A DNA stretch of 64,000 nt from Mesotoga infera (lineage in GTDB: Bacteria > Thermotogota > Thermotogae > Petrotogales > Kosmotogaceae). The notes beneath the pieces were generated by a model that made no database searches, had not been told where the DNA came from, and saw only the letters and a list, made by a program, of their open reading frames with translations. Position 1 is the stretch's first letter. Each line of letters starts with the position of its first letter. The stretch spans positions 434,001-498,000 of the forward strand of contig NZ_LS974202.1 in NCBI RefSeq assembly GCF_900157305.1, in the 5' to 3' direction. Positions 44,235-52,694 of the stretch are shown here, in pieces. Position numbers and translations under genes: made by a program.

Positions 44235-45040
44235 AAGGTGTCGGGATCCTCGAAGGAGAAGCGGCCAGCCTTTCCCGAAGCAACATCTCTGAGAAAAGTG
44301 TGCGCACCCCTTGTGGTATCGTACTGACCCTGTCTGGCTAGAAAGTTCCTCTTCCTGCAGAACTTATCGATCAAATCCTCGGAGTTTTCGAAAGATGTTC
44401 CTGCATATTCGAACAGGCTCTCCCTTCCGTACCTGCCCACGATGAGATCGAGAACTCTCTCGAAGGCGTCCATTGGATCGAACTGTTCATAAGGCAGAGA
44501 GCCCACGGCCAGCAATTTTGTAGTTATGTGTGCCGAGTGAAGGTTGGTGTAGAGTATTCCCGGTGTGTCGAGAACGGCGATCTGCTGGGATACGTTGATC
44601 CACTGAACACCGCGGGTGATTCCCGGACGGTTGCCGGCCGCGAGAGATTTCTTGCCCTTCAGCCTGTTTATGAAGGTGGACTTTCCCACGTTCGGCATCC
44701 CCACCACCATGAACCTCTTTTCGAAAAACCTGCTCTTAACCAGCGGCACCACTTCCCTGATTATGAATTGCCTCGCGTCGCTGTTCACCAGGCTGGCCTC
44801 TATGACCCCCGTGCCCTGCGAGGAGAAGTACTGCTTCCACAAATGCGTTATTTGAGGATCGGCGAGATCGCTTTTGTTGAGAACGACGATCCTCTGCTTG
44901 TTGTGAAAGAGTTTCTCGGCTTCGTAAGCTCTGCTGGTCAAGGGAATCCTCGCGTCCAGCAGCTCGACCACGGCATCGACCGATTTGATATTTTCCTGAA
45001 TCTGTCTCTTGGCTTTCTGGATGTGCCCGGGATAATACAT
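44213..45040 (-). CDS. rbgA: Ribosome biogenesis GTPase RbgA (YlqF)
   Basis: 275 residues, circularly permuted GTPase: G4 LNKSDLAD comes before G1 GMPNVGKSTFINRL, followed by GITRG (G2) and DTPG (G3). The start YYPGHIQKAKRQI is typical of YlqF. Needed for late 50S assembly. GGAGGTAGAG before the ATG and an extended -10 at 45060-45068. Divergent from the DUF4438 gene. Confidence 0.95.
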   Translation of the reverse strand: MYYPGHIQKAKRQIQENIKSVDAVVELLDARIPLTSRAYEAEKLFHNKQRIVVLNKSDLADPQITHLWKQYFSSQGTGVIEASLVNSDARQFIIREVVPLVKSRFFEKRFMVVGMPNVGKSTFINRLKGKKSLAAGNRPGITRGVQWINVSQQIAVLDTPGILYTNLHSAHITTKLLAVGSLPYEQFDPMDAFERVLDLIVGRYGRESLFEYAGTSFENSEDLIDKFCRKRNFLARQGQYDTTRGAHTFLRDVASGKAGRFSFEDPDTFYQADPV

Positions 45041-45059
45041 GACTCTACCTCCAGACTGG

Positions 45060-45068
45060 ATTATAGCA
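45060..45068 (-). promoter_or_regulatory. Extended -10 promoter of rbgA
   Basis: TGCTATAAT on the minus strand, about 20 bases before the ATG; no clear -35. Confidence 0.6.
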
Positions 45069-45100
45069 TGGTTACAATTCCCCGGTCTTCTCGCTTCTGT

Positions 45101-45109
45101 TGCTATAAT
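45101..45109 (+). promoter_or_regulatory. Extended -10 promoter of the DUF4438 gene
   Basis: TGCTATAAT on the plus strand, about 30 bases before the GTG start; identical to the rbgA element and facing away from it. Confidence 0.6.
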
Positions 45110-45139
45110 AGAATCGAAGCAACGAAAGGAGGTAGTACT

Positions 45140-45991
45140 GTGAAGACCAACAAAGACACAGTTGTGAAGATATCAGTTTCCGGCGAGGTGGCGCATCCCC
45201 TAATGAGAAGCCCTTTCAGGCTGGAGACCGATGGCACACCAAGGCTTTTCCCCGGGACGGGAGGAATTACCTACAATTTCGCTCTGGGCGACAGTGCCTT
45301 CAAAATGACCGGCGATCACGTGGAACCGGATGTTTCAACGAAAAATCCCGACAACGACAAAAACGCCGCCTACGTAGCCTACTCGTGCATAGGCAATTCG
45401 GCCCTAGTTATCAGCGGCGACGCCAAGGGAGAGCGTGGAGTGGTAACCGGTAAGCACGGAGGCATAAACCATGTTTTGATCCACTTCAAGGAAGAGGTCA
45501 AAGAGAAGATGGCCATAGGCGACAGGATACAGGTGACCGGTTACGGCCAGGGTCTCGTTCTGGAAGACTACCCCGGAATAAGGGTATATAACATAGACCC
45601 CTATCTTCTCGAGAAAGTACCGGCAGTGGAATCGGACGGAAGGATACACTTTCCCGTCAGAGCGATAGTTCCGGGGTATTTGATGGGATCGGGCTCCGGC
45701 TCGGGAAACCCCGCCGGAGGGGATTACGATATAATCACCAACGACCGTTCCCTGGTAAAACGCGTAGGCCTCGACAAATTGAGGATCGGGGACTTCGTCG
45801 CGTTGGAGAACCACAACGACTCCTTCGGACTTGGCGGCTACATGGAAGGCTCGGTAACCATAGGCGTCGTAGTTCATGGCGATTGCATCATAACCGGCCA
45901 CGGACCTGGAGTAACGGTGATAATGGCCGACGGCGAAGGAATAATCGTACCGGAGGTTTCTGAAAAGTCGAACATAGTTGACTTCATCTGA
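45140..45991 (+). CDS. DUF4438 domain protein
   Basis: 283 residues, GTG start with AAAGGAGGT upstream. The whole chain matches the DUF4438 pattern I know from Thermotoga maritima TM1086: VSGEVAHPLMRSPFRL, PGTGGITYNFALGDSAF, GDHVEPDVS, GVVTGKHGGINHVLIHF. Function is unknown; the fold is probably a beta-rich oligomer. The open frame extends left to 44528 but that part is antisense to rbgA and is not used. First gene of a probable run with the GHL10 protein, aminotransferase and RpiR regulator. Confidence 0.92.
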   Translation: MKTNKDTVVKISVSGEVAHPLMRSPFRLETDGTPRLFPGTGGITYNFALGDSAFKMTGDHVEPDVSTKNPDNDKNAAYVAYSCIGNSALVISGDAKGERGVVTGKHGGINHVLIHFKEEVKEKMAIGDRIQVTGYGQGLVLEDYPGIRVYNIDPYLLEKVPAVESDGRIHFPVRAIVPGYLMGSGSGSGNPAGGDYDIITNDRSLVKRVGLDKLRIGDFVALENHNDSFGLGGYMEGSVTIGVVVHGDCIITGHGPGVTVIMADGEGIIVPEVSEKSNIVDFI

Positions 45992-46041
45992 GAATCGCGT
46001 AGCGTGGCAAATCGAAAGATCTTTTATTCCGGAGGGCCGGT

Positions 46042-47055
46042 ATGAGAGATCCTGGCTTTGGCGTATGGGCCGTGAGGTCAATGCTATTGAATTCCACCTG
46101 TGTAGAAAAGATGATCTCGAAGCTGCAGGAGATTTCGGCGGGTCGCGCTTACGTGCAGGTCGTAGGCAGGGGCGATTCGCAGTACAGATCCGGTATTCTT
46201 CCGTGGGCCGAAGAACTGGATGGCCCTTTCGACGGTCTCTCGAAGACGATCGAGATGGCTCGCGGCAGCGGCCTGAAAATTTCGGCGTGGATGAACGTGA
46301 ATCTGGTTTGGAAGTTCGGCGATAGGCCTTCCTCGAAAGAACACGTGGTTAACTCCCATCCGGAATGGATAACCCGCGACGAGCGGGGCGTCTCGATGCT
46401 GGAATACTTCTCTTGTGATATAGAAGAGGTCTTCGGACCCTTCATCGACCCGGGTATCCCACAGGTCAGGCATTTCACGGCCGCGATCGCCGATGAGCTG
46501 GCCTCCTACGATGTGGAAGAAGTTCATCTAGACTTCATCAGGTACCCTTTCAGGACCTTCGGTTACGCACAGGCGGCCCTTCGCGAATACAGGGAATGGC
46601 TGCGGACCGCAAGCCTGAAAGACACGGCGGAGAACTTCGACAGATTCAGAATAGAATCGACGGGCGAGCAGGTACGGCTCATAAGCGAGAAGGTGAGATC
46701 GAGGGGTAAAAAACTCTCCTGCGCCGTCTTCGACGACTACAGCGGGAGGGCGGTTAGGGAAAGGCTTCAGCCCTGGCTCGAGTGGCTTGAGGAGGGACTG
46801 ATAGATTCGGCCGTTGTTATGGCCTACGGAAGAGAACCGGACGAGGTGATCTCCCGTGTCGAAAATATTCGCAACATACATGGATCGTTGAAGGGTATAA
46901 GAGTGGGACTGGGAGCTTTCAACTACGCCGGGAGGTGGGACGATTTCATCGGTCTCGTGAAAAGTGTGAGGAAGATGGATCCCGACGAGATAACCTTCTT
47001 TGCGTTGAGCTCGATCGACAAAGAGCTCGCCGGGAAGTTGAAAGCTCTCGGCTGA
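46042..47055 (+). CDS. GHL10-type glycosyl hydrolase-like protein
   Basis: 337 residues, a TIM-barrel-like chain resembling the GHL10 (DUF187) group: FGVWAVRSMLLN, YVQVVGRGDSQYRSGILP, LKISAWMNVNLVW, VEEVHLDFIRYPFRTFG. In this group the D-x-x-R-Y-P strand sits by the active site. No signal peptide, so cytoplasmic, unlike many GHL10 proteins. GGAGGGCCGGT before the ATG. Confidence 0.82.
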   Translation: MRDPGFGVWAVRSMLLNSTCVEKMISKLQEISAGRAYVQVVGRGDSQYRSGILPWAEELDGPFDGLSKTIEMARGSGLKISAWMNVNLVWKFGDRPSSKEHVVNSHPEWITRDERGVSMLEYFSCDIEEVFGPFIDPGIPQVRHFTAAIADELASYDVEEVHLDFIRYPFRTFGYAQAALREYREWLRTASLKDTAENFDRFRIESTGEQVRLISEKVRSRGKKLSCAVFDDYSGRAVRERLQPWLEWLEEGLIDSAVVMAYGREPDEVISRVENIRNIHGSLKGIRVGLGAFNYAGRWDDFIGLVKSVRKMDPDEITFFALSSIDKELAGKLKALG

Positions 47056-47070
47056 TGGGAGGTTGTAACT

Positions 47071-48180
47071 TTGAGATTGAGAGATTTCAAGCTCGAGGTC
47101 TATTTCGAAGAATACGAGTTCAAGGCGCCGTATCTTTTGGCCCAATCAGACTGCGAGTCTTTGTCTGCAAGAGAGCTGTTGGAACTGTCAGGAAAGTCAT
47201 CCGACGGATTTCTGGATACCTGGCTGGGATACACTCAGGTCAGGGGCGAGCCGTCCCTCAGAGAGAAGATAGCCGGCCTTTACGAGACCGCATCGATGGA
47301 AGACGTGCTAGTCCACTGCGGAGCCGAGGAGGCGATCTTCAACTTCATGAACGTCTTCCTCGAGAAGGGAGATCATGTGATCTGCCAGTTCCCTGTTTAC
47401 CAGTCTCTTTACGAAGTGGCCCGTTCAATAGGCTGCGAGGTGAGTCCCTGGGAATTGCGGCAGACTGAAAGAGGATGGGAGTTCGATCTGAACCTTCTGG
47501 AGAGATCGATCAGACCCGAAACGCGCCTGCTGGTGATAAACAACCCCAACAACCCGACAGGTTACCTTATAAACAACGAAGAACTGGAAGAGATAGCCGC
47601 TCTTGCCTACAGGAAGGGCATATTCGTTTTCTCGGATGAGGTTTACCGTGGTCTCGAGCTTTCCGAAGAGACCCCCAAACAGAGGGCCTTCATGGATATC
47701 TGCGAAAATTCCCTATCGCTTGGGGTGATGTCTAAATCCTACGGTCTGGCCGGCTTGAGGATCGGCTGGATAGCTTCTCACGCGAAAGATATCGTGGAAA
47801 GCATGACCAGGTACAAGCACTATACAACCATCTGCAACAGCGCGCCCTCTGAATATCTCGCCGAAAGGGCTCTGGAGTGCGGAGAAAAGATCCTGGCCAG
47901 AAACGTGGGGATAATAAAAAACAACATAACCCTGGCCGAAAGCCTGCTCCTGCCCACCGGGCTCATAAGGCTGAACAGACCCGGAGCCGGACCGATAGCC
48001 TTCAACGAATATCTCGGAGGCGACGTCGATAACTTCTGTGAAAAACTGCTGGAAGATACAGGCGTCCTTCTTCTCCCGGGAAGCGTTTACGATTTCCCGG
48101 GTAATTACTTCAGAATGGGGTACGGTCGGAGCGGTTTCGAAGAAGGAGTGCAGAGATTGAAGAGTTTCCTGACCGGTTGA
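47071..48180 (+). CDS. PLP-dependent aminotransferase, class I/II
   Basis: 369 residues. NNPNNPTGYL, FSDEVYRGLEL and the PLP-binding lysine in MSKSYGLAGLRIGW are all in place; YTQVRGEPSLREKIAGLY is the usual N-terminal substrate loop. TTG start with GGGAGG 8 bases upstream, 15 bases after the GHL10 gene. Substrate cannot be told. Confidence 0.92.
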   Translation: MRLRDFKLEVYFEEYEFKAPYLLAQSDCESLSARELLELSGKSSDGFLDTWLGYTQVRGEPSLREKIAGLYETASMEDVLVHCGAEEAIFNFMNVFLEKGDHVICQFPVYQSLYEVARSIGCEVSPWELRQTERGWEFDLNLLERSIRPETRLLVINNPNNPTGYLINNEELEEIAALAYRKGIFVFSDEVYRGLELSEETPKQRAFMDICENSLSLGVMSKSYGLAGLRIGWIASHAKDIVESMTRYKHYTTICNSAPSEYLAERALECGEKILARNVGIIKNNITLAESLLLPTGLIRLNRPGAGPIAFNEYLGGDVDNFCEKLLEDTGVLLLPGSVYDFPGNYFRMGYGRSGFEEGVQRLKSFLTG

Positions 48181-48210
48181 ATAGGGTTATCATCTATTCG
48201 AGGTGATGTT

Positions 48211-49059
48211 ATGGTTCAAAAGGAAAATGTTTTACTCACGGTCGAGACACTGAAGGATTCATTCACCAAAACCGAATCCAGGATAGCCTCTTTCGTTCTG
48301 GAAAATCCCAAGAAGGTCATATACATGTCGCTCACCGAACTCTCCGACGCCCTCAAGGTCAGCGAAGGATCTATCGTCCGGTTCTGTCAAAAGGCCGGAT
48401 TCTCGGGCTTCCATCCCTTCAAGATCGCGATGGCCATGTCGGAAAGCCCCGCGAGAGACGAGATCGGGGGAGTCTCCGACCCGGAAAGCCTGAGTGAATT
48501 GAAAAACTATGTGGCTCAGAGATACATGGATGTCATACGCGACACTAGCGAATTCATTTCCGAGGAGACCCTCAGGGAGTGCGTCAACGCCGTGCTCGCA
48601 GCAGGAACCGTACTGCTGGTGGGTGTCGGTGCGTCGGGAAACACCGCGCAGGATGCTTTCTACAAATTCATGAGGATAGGTCTCAATTTCAAATACTCTT
48701 CCGACGCACATCTTCAGGCGATGATGGCCTCACAGCTTACGGAAAAGGATGTTCTCATGGCGATCTCTCAGAGCGGAAGCACGCTGGAGATAGTGGATAT
48801 AGCCAACATAGCCAAAAAAAGCGGCGCCACCGTGATATGCGTCACAGGGTACGCCCGCTCCCCGCTCGCCAAAGTCTCCAGTCATGTTCTATTGACCCCC
48901 ACAAGGGAGACGCCCTTCGAAAGCGGTGCGATCAGATCGAAAGTAGCCCAGCTTTATGTTCTGGAGTTGCTCTTCATGGCGGTTTTTCAAAGGATGCGAG
49001 AAACAGGCCAGAAAAGTATCGAAAAAACGGCCGAGGCAGTCGCCAAATGGATATACTAA
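48211..49059 (+). CDS. MurR/RpiR-family transcriptional regulator
   Basis: 282 residues: N-terminal helix-turn-helix (1-77; LTELSDALKVSEGSIVRFCQ) and a SIS sugar-phosphate isomerase-like domain (about 125-265; LLVGVGASGNTAQD, MAISQSGSTLEIVDIA). Such regulators sense phosphosugars. GAGGTGATG before the ATG. Last of the four-gene run, which suggests that the run handles a sugar or amino sugar. Confidence 0.92.
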   Translation: MVQKENVLLTVETLKDSFTKTESRIASFVLENPKKVIYMSLTELSDALKVSEGSIVRFCQKAGFSGFHPFKIAMAMSESPARDEIGGVSDPESLSELKNYVAQRYMDVIRDTSEFISEETLRECVNAVLAAGTVLLVGVGASGNTAQDAFYKFMRIGLNFKYSSDAHLQAMMASQLTEKDVLMAISQSGSTLEIVDIANIAKKSGATVICVTGYARSPLAKVSSHVLLTPTRETPFESGAIRSKVAQLYVLELLFMAVFQRMRETGQKSIEKTAEAVAKWIY

Positions 49060-49086
49060 TTTACCGGCCCGTCATGGCCGAAAGAA

Positions 49087-49115
49087 TTGACTTTAACATA
49101 TTTCCGTGTTATAAT
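49087..49115 (+). promoter_or_regulatory. Near-consensus promoter with no gene behind it
   Basis: TTGACT, 17 bases, TATAAT. Transcription would begin at about 49122 and meet a terminator at once. Confidence 0.65.
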
Positions 49116-49122
49116 ATAATTT

Positions 49123-49156
49123 GAAGATGCTTAAAAGGCGTCTTTTCTTTTTCTCC
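49123..49156 (+). terminator. Terminator after the RpiR gene
   Basis: GAAGATGC/GCGTCTTT stem (8 pairs, two G-U) with a 7-base loop, then TCTTTTTCT. It would stop the rpiR run and also any RNA from the promoter at 49087. Confidence 0.65.
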
Positions 49157-49628
49157 TAATTCAACGTGGAGAATCCTCCTACGCCAACGGCCAACCGTTC
49201 TCCGAGGATCATAGTTTCGCTTTCAAAGAGGTCGGACCGAATTTTATAAAACCACTATCACTCGGCGATCCCTCGGCAAAACCACCATGTAAAGGGTACT
49301 TGAATTGAACCGGCAAACTCCTTTTTCTAGCCACTATCGGTCAGCAATTCACGGTGCGGAAAATCAACGACCTTTTCCCAAGAGTCTTGAGCCGACCTAG
49401 CTGAGCATTCCGCTGTGCCTCCCAGTCCTTCCCAGACACTTATGGTAGGCAGGTAAAACTAACGCATAGTAGTCAGATAGTAGGGTACGGAATAAACATA
49501 TGGCCACCGTTATCGTAACTCAGAAACTCATAATAACTCTCTAATAAGTACTGGATTATCGAAACATTCACCGAATTTTCTCAGCTCTTTTGTGTTGGCG
49601 CTCATTCGGAAAGGCAATTGATAAAAGC
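49157..49628. other. Non-coding gap, possible decayed gene
   Basis: No intact gene on either strand. On the minus strand around 49340-49440 a stop-broken frame reads DWEAQRNAQLGRLKTLGK, which looks protein-like (reminiscent of alpha/beta hydrolase tails), but it cannot be confirmed. No repeat module is seen. Confidence 0.3.
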
Positions 49629-50456
49629 CTATTTGGAACTACCCATTGTCAATCCACGGACTAAGTCGTTCTGTACAAGGAGTCCAAAGATAACCATTGG
49701 AAGCACTGTGATTATTGCCGCCGCACTCATAACACCCCATTCTATATTCCTTTCGCTTACGAACATGTTTACCAGAACAGGTAAGGGCCTGGTGTCCCGT
49801 CCGGTAAGAACTAGGGCAAACAGGAATTCATTCCACGCAATGAGGGCACAGAGTATGGATGTAGCGGAGAGCCCCGGCATTACGAGGGGGAGTACCACTC
49901 TCCTCAAAGACTGGAATCTGGTGCAGCCGTCTATCATCGCAGCTTCCTCGAGAGATGAAGGAATTTCCTGAAAGAAGCCACGCATCATCCAGATCGCGAA
50001 AGGTACACTGAAAAAGGAAAGAGCGAGAACAATCGGGAGGTAAGTATTAGAAATTCCTAGATATCTGGCTATCATGAAGAAAGGCAGTACCATTACTATG
50101 GGAGGTGTCATTCTTGCTATCAGTACTACGAAAGCGATAGTGTTTGCATGCTTCCAGTCGAACCTGGCGAGAGCGTAAGCTGCCGGCACACCTAAGAAAA
50201 GGGCTATTACAGTTGAAAGGAATGTGATCGCAACACTGTTAATCAATGATCTCACAAACTCTGAATTCCCGAAGAATTTCGCGTAGTTCTGAAGCGTAAG
50301 TCTTTCGGGAAACCATTTTGGTGGCATCGAGAACTGGTCGGCTTCAAACTTGAATGAGGAAAGAAGTATCCACGCAAGCGGTACAAGAGTCCAGATAAGA
50401 GCCATAGTAATTACTGCGAAAACCACTATTCTCGTGATAAGTCTTCTCCTAATCAT
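49629..50456 (-). CDS. ABC sugar-type importer permease (MalG-like)
   Basis: About 275 residues, six membrane helices. The EAA loop MIDGCTRFQSLRRVVLPLVMPG (residues split over the E-A-A-x3-D-G motif) near the C-terminus contacts the ATPase. ATG at 50456 overlaps the MalF stop by 8 bases and has GGAAAG upstream; GTG at 50471 is an alternative. Last gene of the operon; no ATPase gene follows. Confidence 0.92.
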   Translation of the reverse strand: MIRRRLITRIVVFAVITMALIWTLVPLAWILLSSFKFEADQFSMPPKWFPERLTLQNYAKFFGNSEFVRSLINSVAITFLSTVIALFLGVPAAYALARFDWKHANTIAFVVLIARMTPPIVMVLPFFMIARYLGISNTYLPIVLALSFFSVPFAIWMMRGFFQEIPSSLEEAAMIDGCTRFQSLRRVVLPLVMPGLSATSILCALIAWNEFLFALVLTGRDTRPLPVLVNMFVSERNIEWGVMSAAAIITVLPMVIFGLLVQNDLVRGLTMGSSK

Positions 50457-51336
50457 AGTTCTTTCCACCACCTATAATCTTCATGTATAGTATTGTGAAG
50501 ACTACCGCTATCGCGAAAGTGAGCATGTTTATTGCTGAAGAAAAGCCAATGTTATACGCCTGAAAGGCCGTCCTGTAACCGTAGAATGCGAGCGTTTCCG
50601 TTGCCGTTCCGGGACCTCCACCTGTCATAATGAACACAATATCGAAGACACGCAAAGATGTAAGCGTTCTGATAACTACCGCGACGAGTATCGAGGGTTT
50701 GAGGAGTGGAAGGGTTATATAAAAAAATCTTTGAATTGAACCGGCACCATCGACAAATGCAGCTTCATACGGTTCATAAGGAATGGACTTCAGGCCTGCA
50801 AGCAATACCAGGGTCACAAAAGGAATGTATTCCCACGCATCGGCAACGATTAGAACGGGCATGGCTGCCGAAGGGTTGGAAAGCAAGGGTTTATCTACCA
50901 GTTCTCCAAGGCCTATCTGTTTCAGGATGTAAATAATCGGTCCATAGTCGCTGTTTAGAACAAACCGCCATACGTATCCCACGACAACCGGGGCGATCAT
51001 GAAAGGTATAAGTAGAATCGACTGAACTATCTTCCAGCCTTTAAACTCTGTGTCAAGCGCGAGTGCGATACCCAGCCCTACAAGGAGTTCAATGAAGACC
51101 GCTCCCACAACGAAGTTGAAAGTCCTTCCCACTGTATCCAGTGTGAAAGAATCTGTAAAGAGCCTTGCATAATTGCTGAAGCCTGCCATTTTTATTCCCA
51201 GATCAGGCCTGAGCAGATTCCAACGGAAAAAGGACATGACAACAGTATATGTAAGCGGGATCATGAAGATAACCACTATAAATACAAGTGCAGGAAGAAT
51301 GTACGCAAAACCTCTTGTTTTATGTCGCAACTTCAT
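50449..51336 (-). CDS. ABC sugar-type importer permease (MalF-like)
   Basis: About 295 residues, six membrane helices, EAA loop PYEAAFVDGAGSIQRFFYIT. Works with MalG-like and the binding protein. ATG at 51336 is preferred because GGGGGA lies 5 bases before it; ATG at 51348 adds four residues. A stable hairpin lies between it and the binding-protein gene. Confidence 0.92.
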   Translation of the reverse strand: MKLRHKTRGFAYILPALVFIVVIFMIPLTYTVVMSFFRWNLLRPDLGIKMAGFSNYARLFTDSFTLDTVGRTFNFVVGAVFIELLVGLGIALALDTEFKGWKIVQSILLIPFMIAPVVVGYVWRFVLNSDYGPIIYILKQIGLGELVDKPLLSNPSAAMPVLIVADAWEYIPFVTLVLLAGLKSIPYEPYEAAFVDGAGSIQRFFYITLPLLKPSILVAVVIRTLTSLRVFDIVFIMTGGGPGTATETLAFYGYRTAFQAYNIGFSSAINMLTFAIAVVFTILYMKIIGGGKNYD

Positions 51337-51358
51337 TCTGTCCCCCATGACAAGAAGT

Positions 51359-51378
51359 GCCGGGTCTTTCGACCCGGC
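51359..51378 (-). promoter_or_regulatory. mRNA hairpin between binding protein and permeases
   Basis: On the minus strand GCCGGGTC-GAAA-GACCCGGC: 8 perfect pairs with a GAAA tetraloop, 12 bases past the binding-protein stop. No T-run. It probably protects the upstream message so that more binding protein than permease is made. Confidence 0.65.
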
Positions 51379-51389
51379 TTCGAATCAAA

Positions 51390-52673
51390 TCAATAGTACC
51401 CTCCGTCTCTCATAAGTCTATCAACTTCCCTAACTGCATCGTTCAAAGCCTGTTCGGCCGTCTTTGTTCCGGCCAGGAACTCGGAAACTGCCGGAGCGAT
51501 TATTCCACTCACTATACTTCCGCCTTCCGGTATCAAAGGAACGATAGGAGTGGGAATACAATTCTCCATAGCCGCGGCGAAGTCGCCTATCCAGGGGAAG
51601 GACTTCACAAGCTCAGGGCTGTTCAGAGCCGAAAACCTTGCCGGTATATTGCCTGTAGGAGCGGCCTCTACTTCGTTCTTTGTTTCTGTTACATACAAAA
51701 GCCACTCAAGCGCCGCTTCCTTGTCGGGCGCTTTGCTGCTGACAGAAAAGCCCCAGGAGATATAAAGCATGGGAAGCTTCTGCCCCAGCTTTTCTTCAGG
51801 CCTCGGGAATCCTACGAATCCGGCCTTACCGACGATAGAGGACCTAGATTCATCCTCGACGTAGAACATTCCAGTAGTCCAGACCTCCGCCATTGCGCTG
51901 CGTCCGCTGATGAATTCATTCAAAGCTTCCTGGAAATCGTAATTCATTGCGGCCGGGTTCGCAAACTGGAACATGTACTTCACTTCCTCAAGTGCCTCTA
52001 TAGCCGCTTTTGAGTTGAAGATCGGACGCATATTCATGTCTAGAAGCGCTCCGCCTTTCGCCCAAAGCCTTTGCATGAAGTGAGTCGCAAGAAATATGCT
52101 TCTTCTTCCCATCAGGGTTACTCCGTAAAGATTCGGCGGTCTGTTGAAGAACTCGGCAATATCCCTGTACTGCTCCAAAGTCTTGGGCGGCAGAAGCTCA
52201 TAGCCGTACTTGCTGAGAAAGTTGGCCTTCTCCACTGGGTCTTCGAAGAGATCCTTTCTGTAGATTATGCCTCCGAGCTCGTTCATATAGGGGATAATGT
52301 ACGTTTTGCCATTAAGCTTTGCGTTTCTTATTCCGGGAATATCCGCCTCGTTGATCTTTTCGTATCCGGGAATATCGCTTATCGGGTAGATGTAGTTCGC
52401 AATCGAAAGAGCCGGATACCAGAGCATTGAAATATAAGGCACGTCGATCTCGACCCTTCCGGATGTGTAACCAAGCATCAGCTGATCAAGGTAATTAGCG
52501 TAAGGAAACTGCTGAATCTCTACCTCGATTCCCGTCTCCTTCGTGAAGCCCTCCATTCTGGTCTTCCAGGCATCCGTGTGAATTCCAACTTCACTTGAAA
52601 GACGCAAAGGAGCTGCAAGACACGAAACCATCAATAGAACAAAGAGCAAAATCATCATAAACCTGGTTCTCAT
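51390..52673 (-). CDS. ABC extracellular solute-binding protein (family 1)
   Basis: 427 residues. N-terminal signal with Cys at about 19 (LLMVSCLAAP), which could be a weak lipobox. Then a family-1 solute-binding chain: GIEVEIQQFPYANYLDQLML, DVPYISMLWYP, SGRSAMAEVWTTG, EAALEWLLYVTET. Normally binds sugars or oligosaccharides; here the upstream nucleoside phosphorylase suggests a nucleoside or ribosyl compound. That cargo is inferred. Confidence 0.92.
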   Translation of the reverse strand: MRTRFMMILLFVLLMVSCLAAPLRLSSEVGIHTDAWKTRMEGFTKETGIEVEIQQFPYANYLDQLMLGYTSGRVEIDVPYISMLWYPALSIANYIYPISDIPGYEKINEADIPGIRNAKLNGKTYIIPYMNELGGIIYRKDLFEDPVEKANFLSKYGYELLPPKTLEQYRDIAEFFNRPPNLYGVTLMGRRSIFLATHFMQRLWAKGGALLDMNMRPIFNSKAAIEALEEVKYMFQFANPAAMNYDFQEALNEFISGRSAMAEVWTTGMFYVEDESRSSIVGKAGFVGFPRPEEKLGQKLPMLYISWGFSVSSKAPDKEAALEWLLYVTETKNEVEAAPTGNIPARFSALNSPELVKSFPWIGDFAAAMENCIPTPIVPLIPEGGSIVSGIIAPAVSEFLAGTKTAEQALNDAVREVDRLMRDGGYY

Positions 52674-52694
52674 TGAATCCCCTCCCTTCGGTAA

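Noticed and set aside
44528-45139. Long in-frame extension upstream of the DUF4438 gene
   Set aside because: It is antisense to rbgA, and the GTG at 45140 has a perfect AAAGGAGGT site and matches the family start.
45404-46081. 225-codon open frame antisense to the DUF4438 gene
   Set aside because: Shadow of a well-supported gene, with no ribosome site and no family resemblance.
46528-47145. 205-codon open frame antisense to the GHL10 gene
   Set aside because: Shadow frame; the plus-strand gene has clear motifs.
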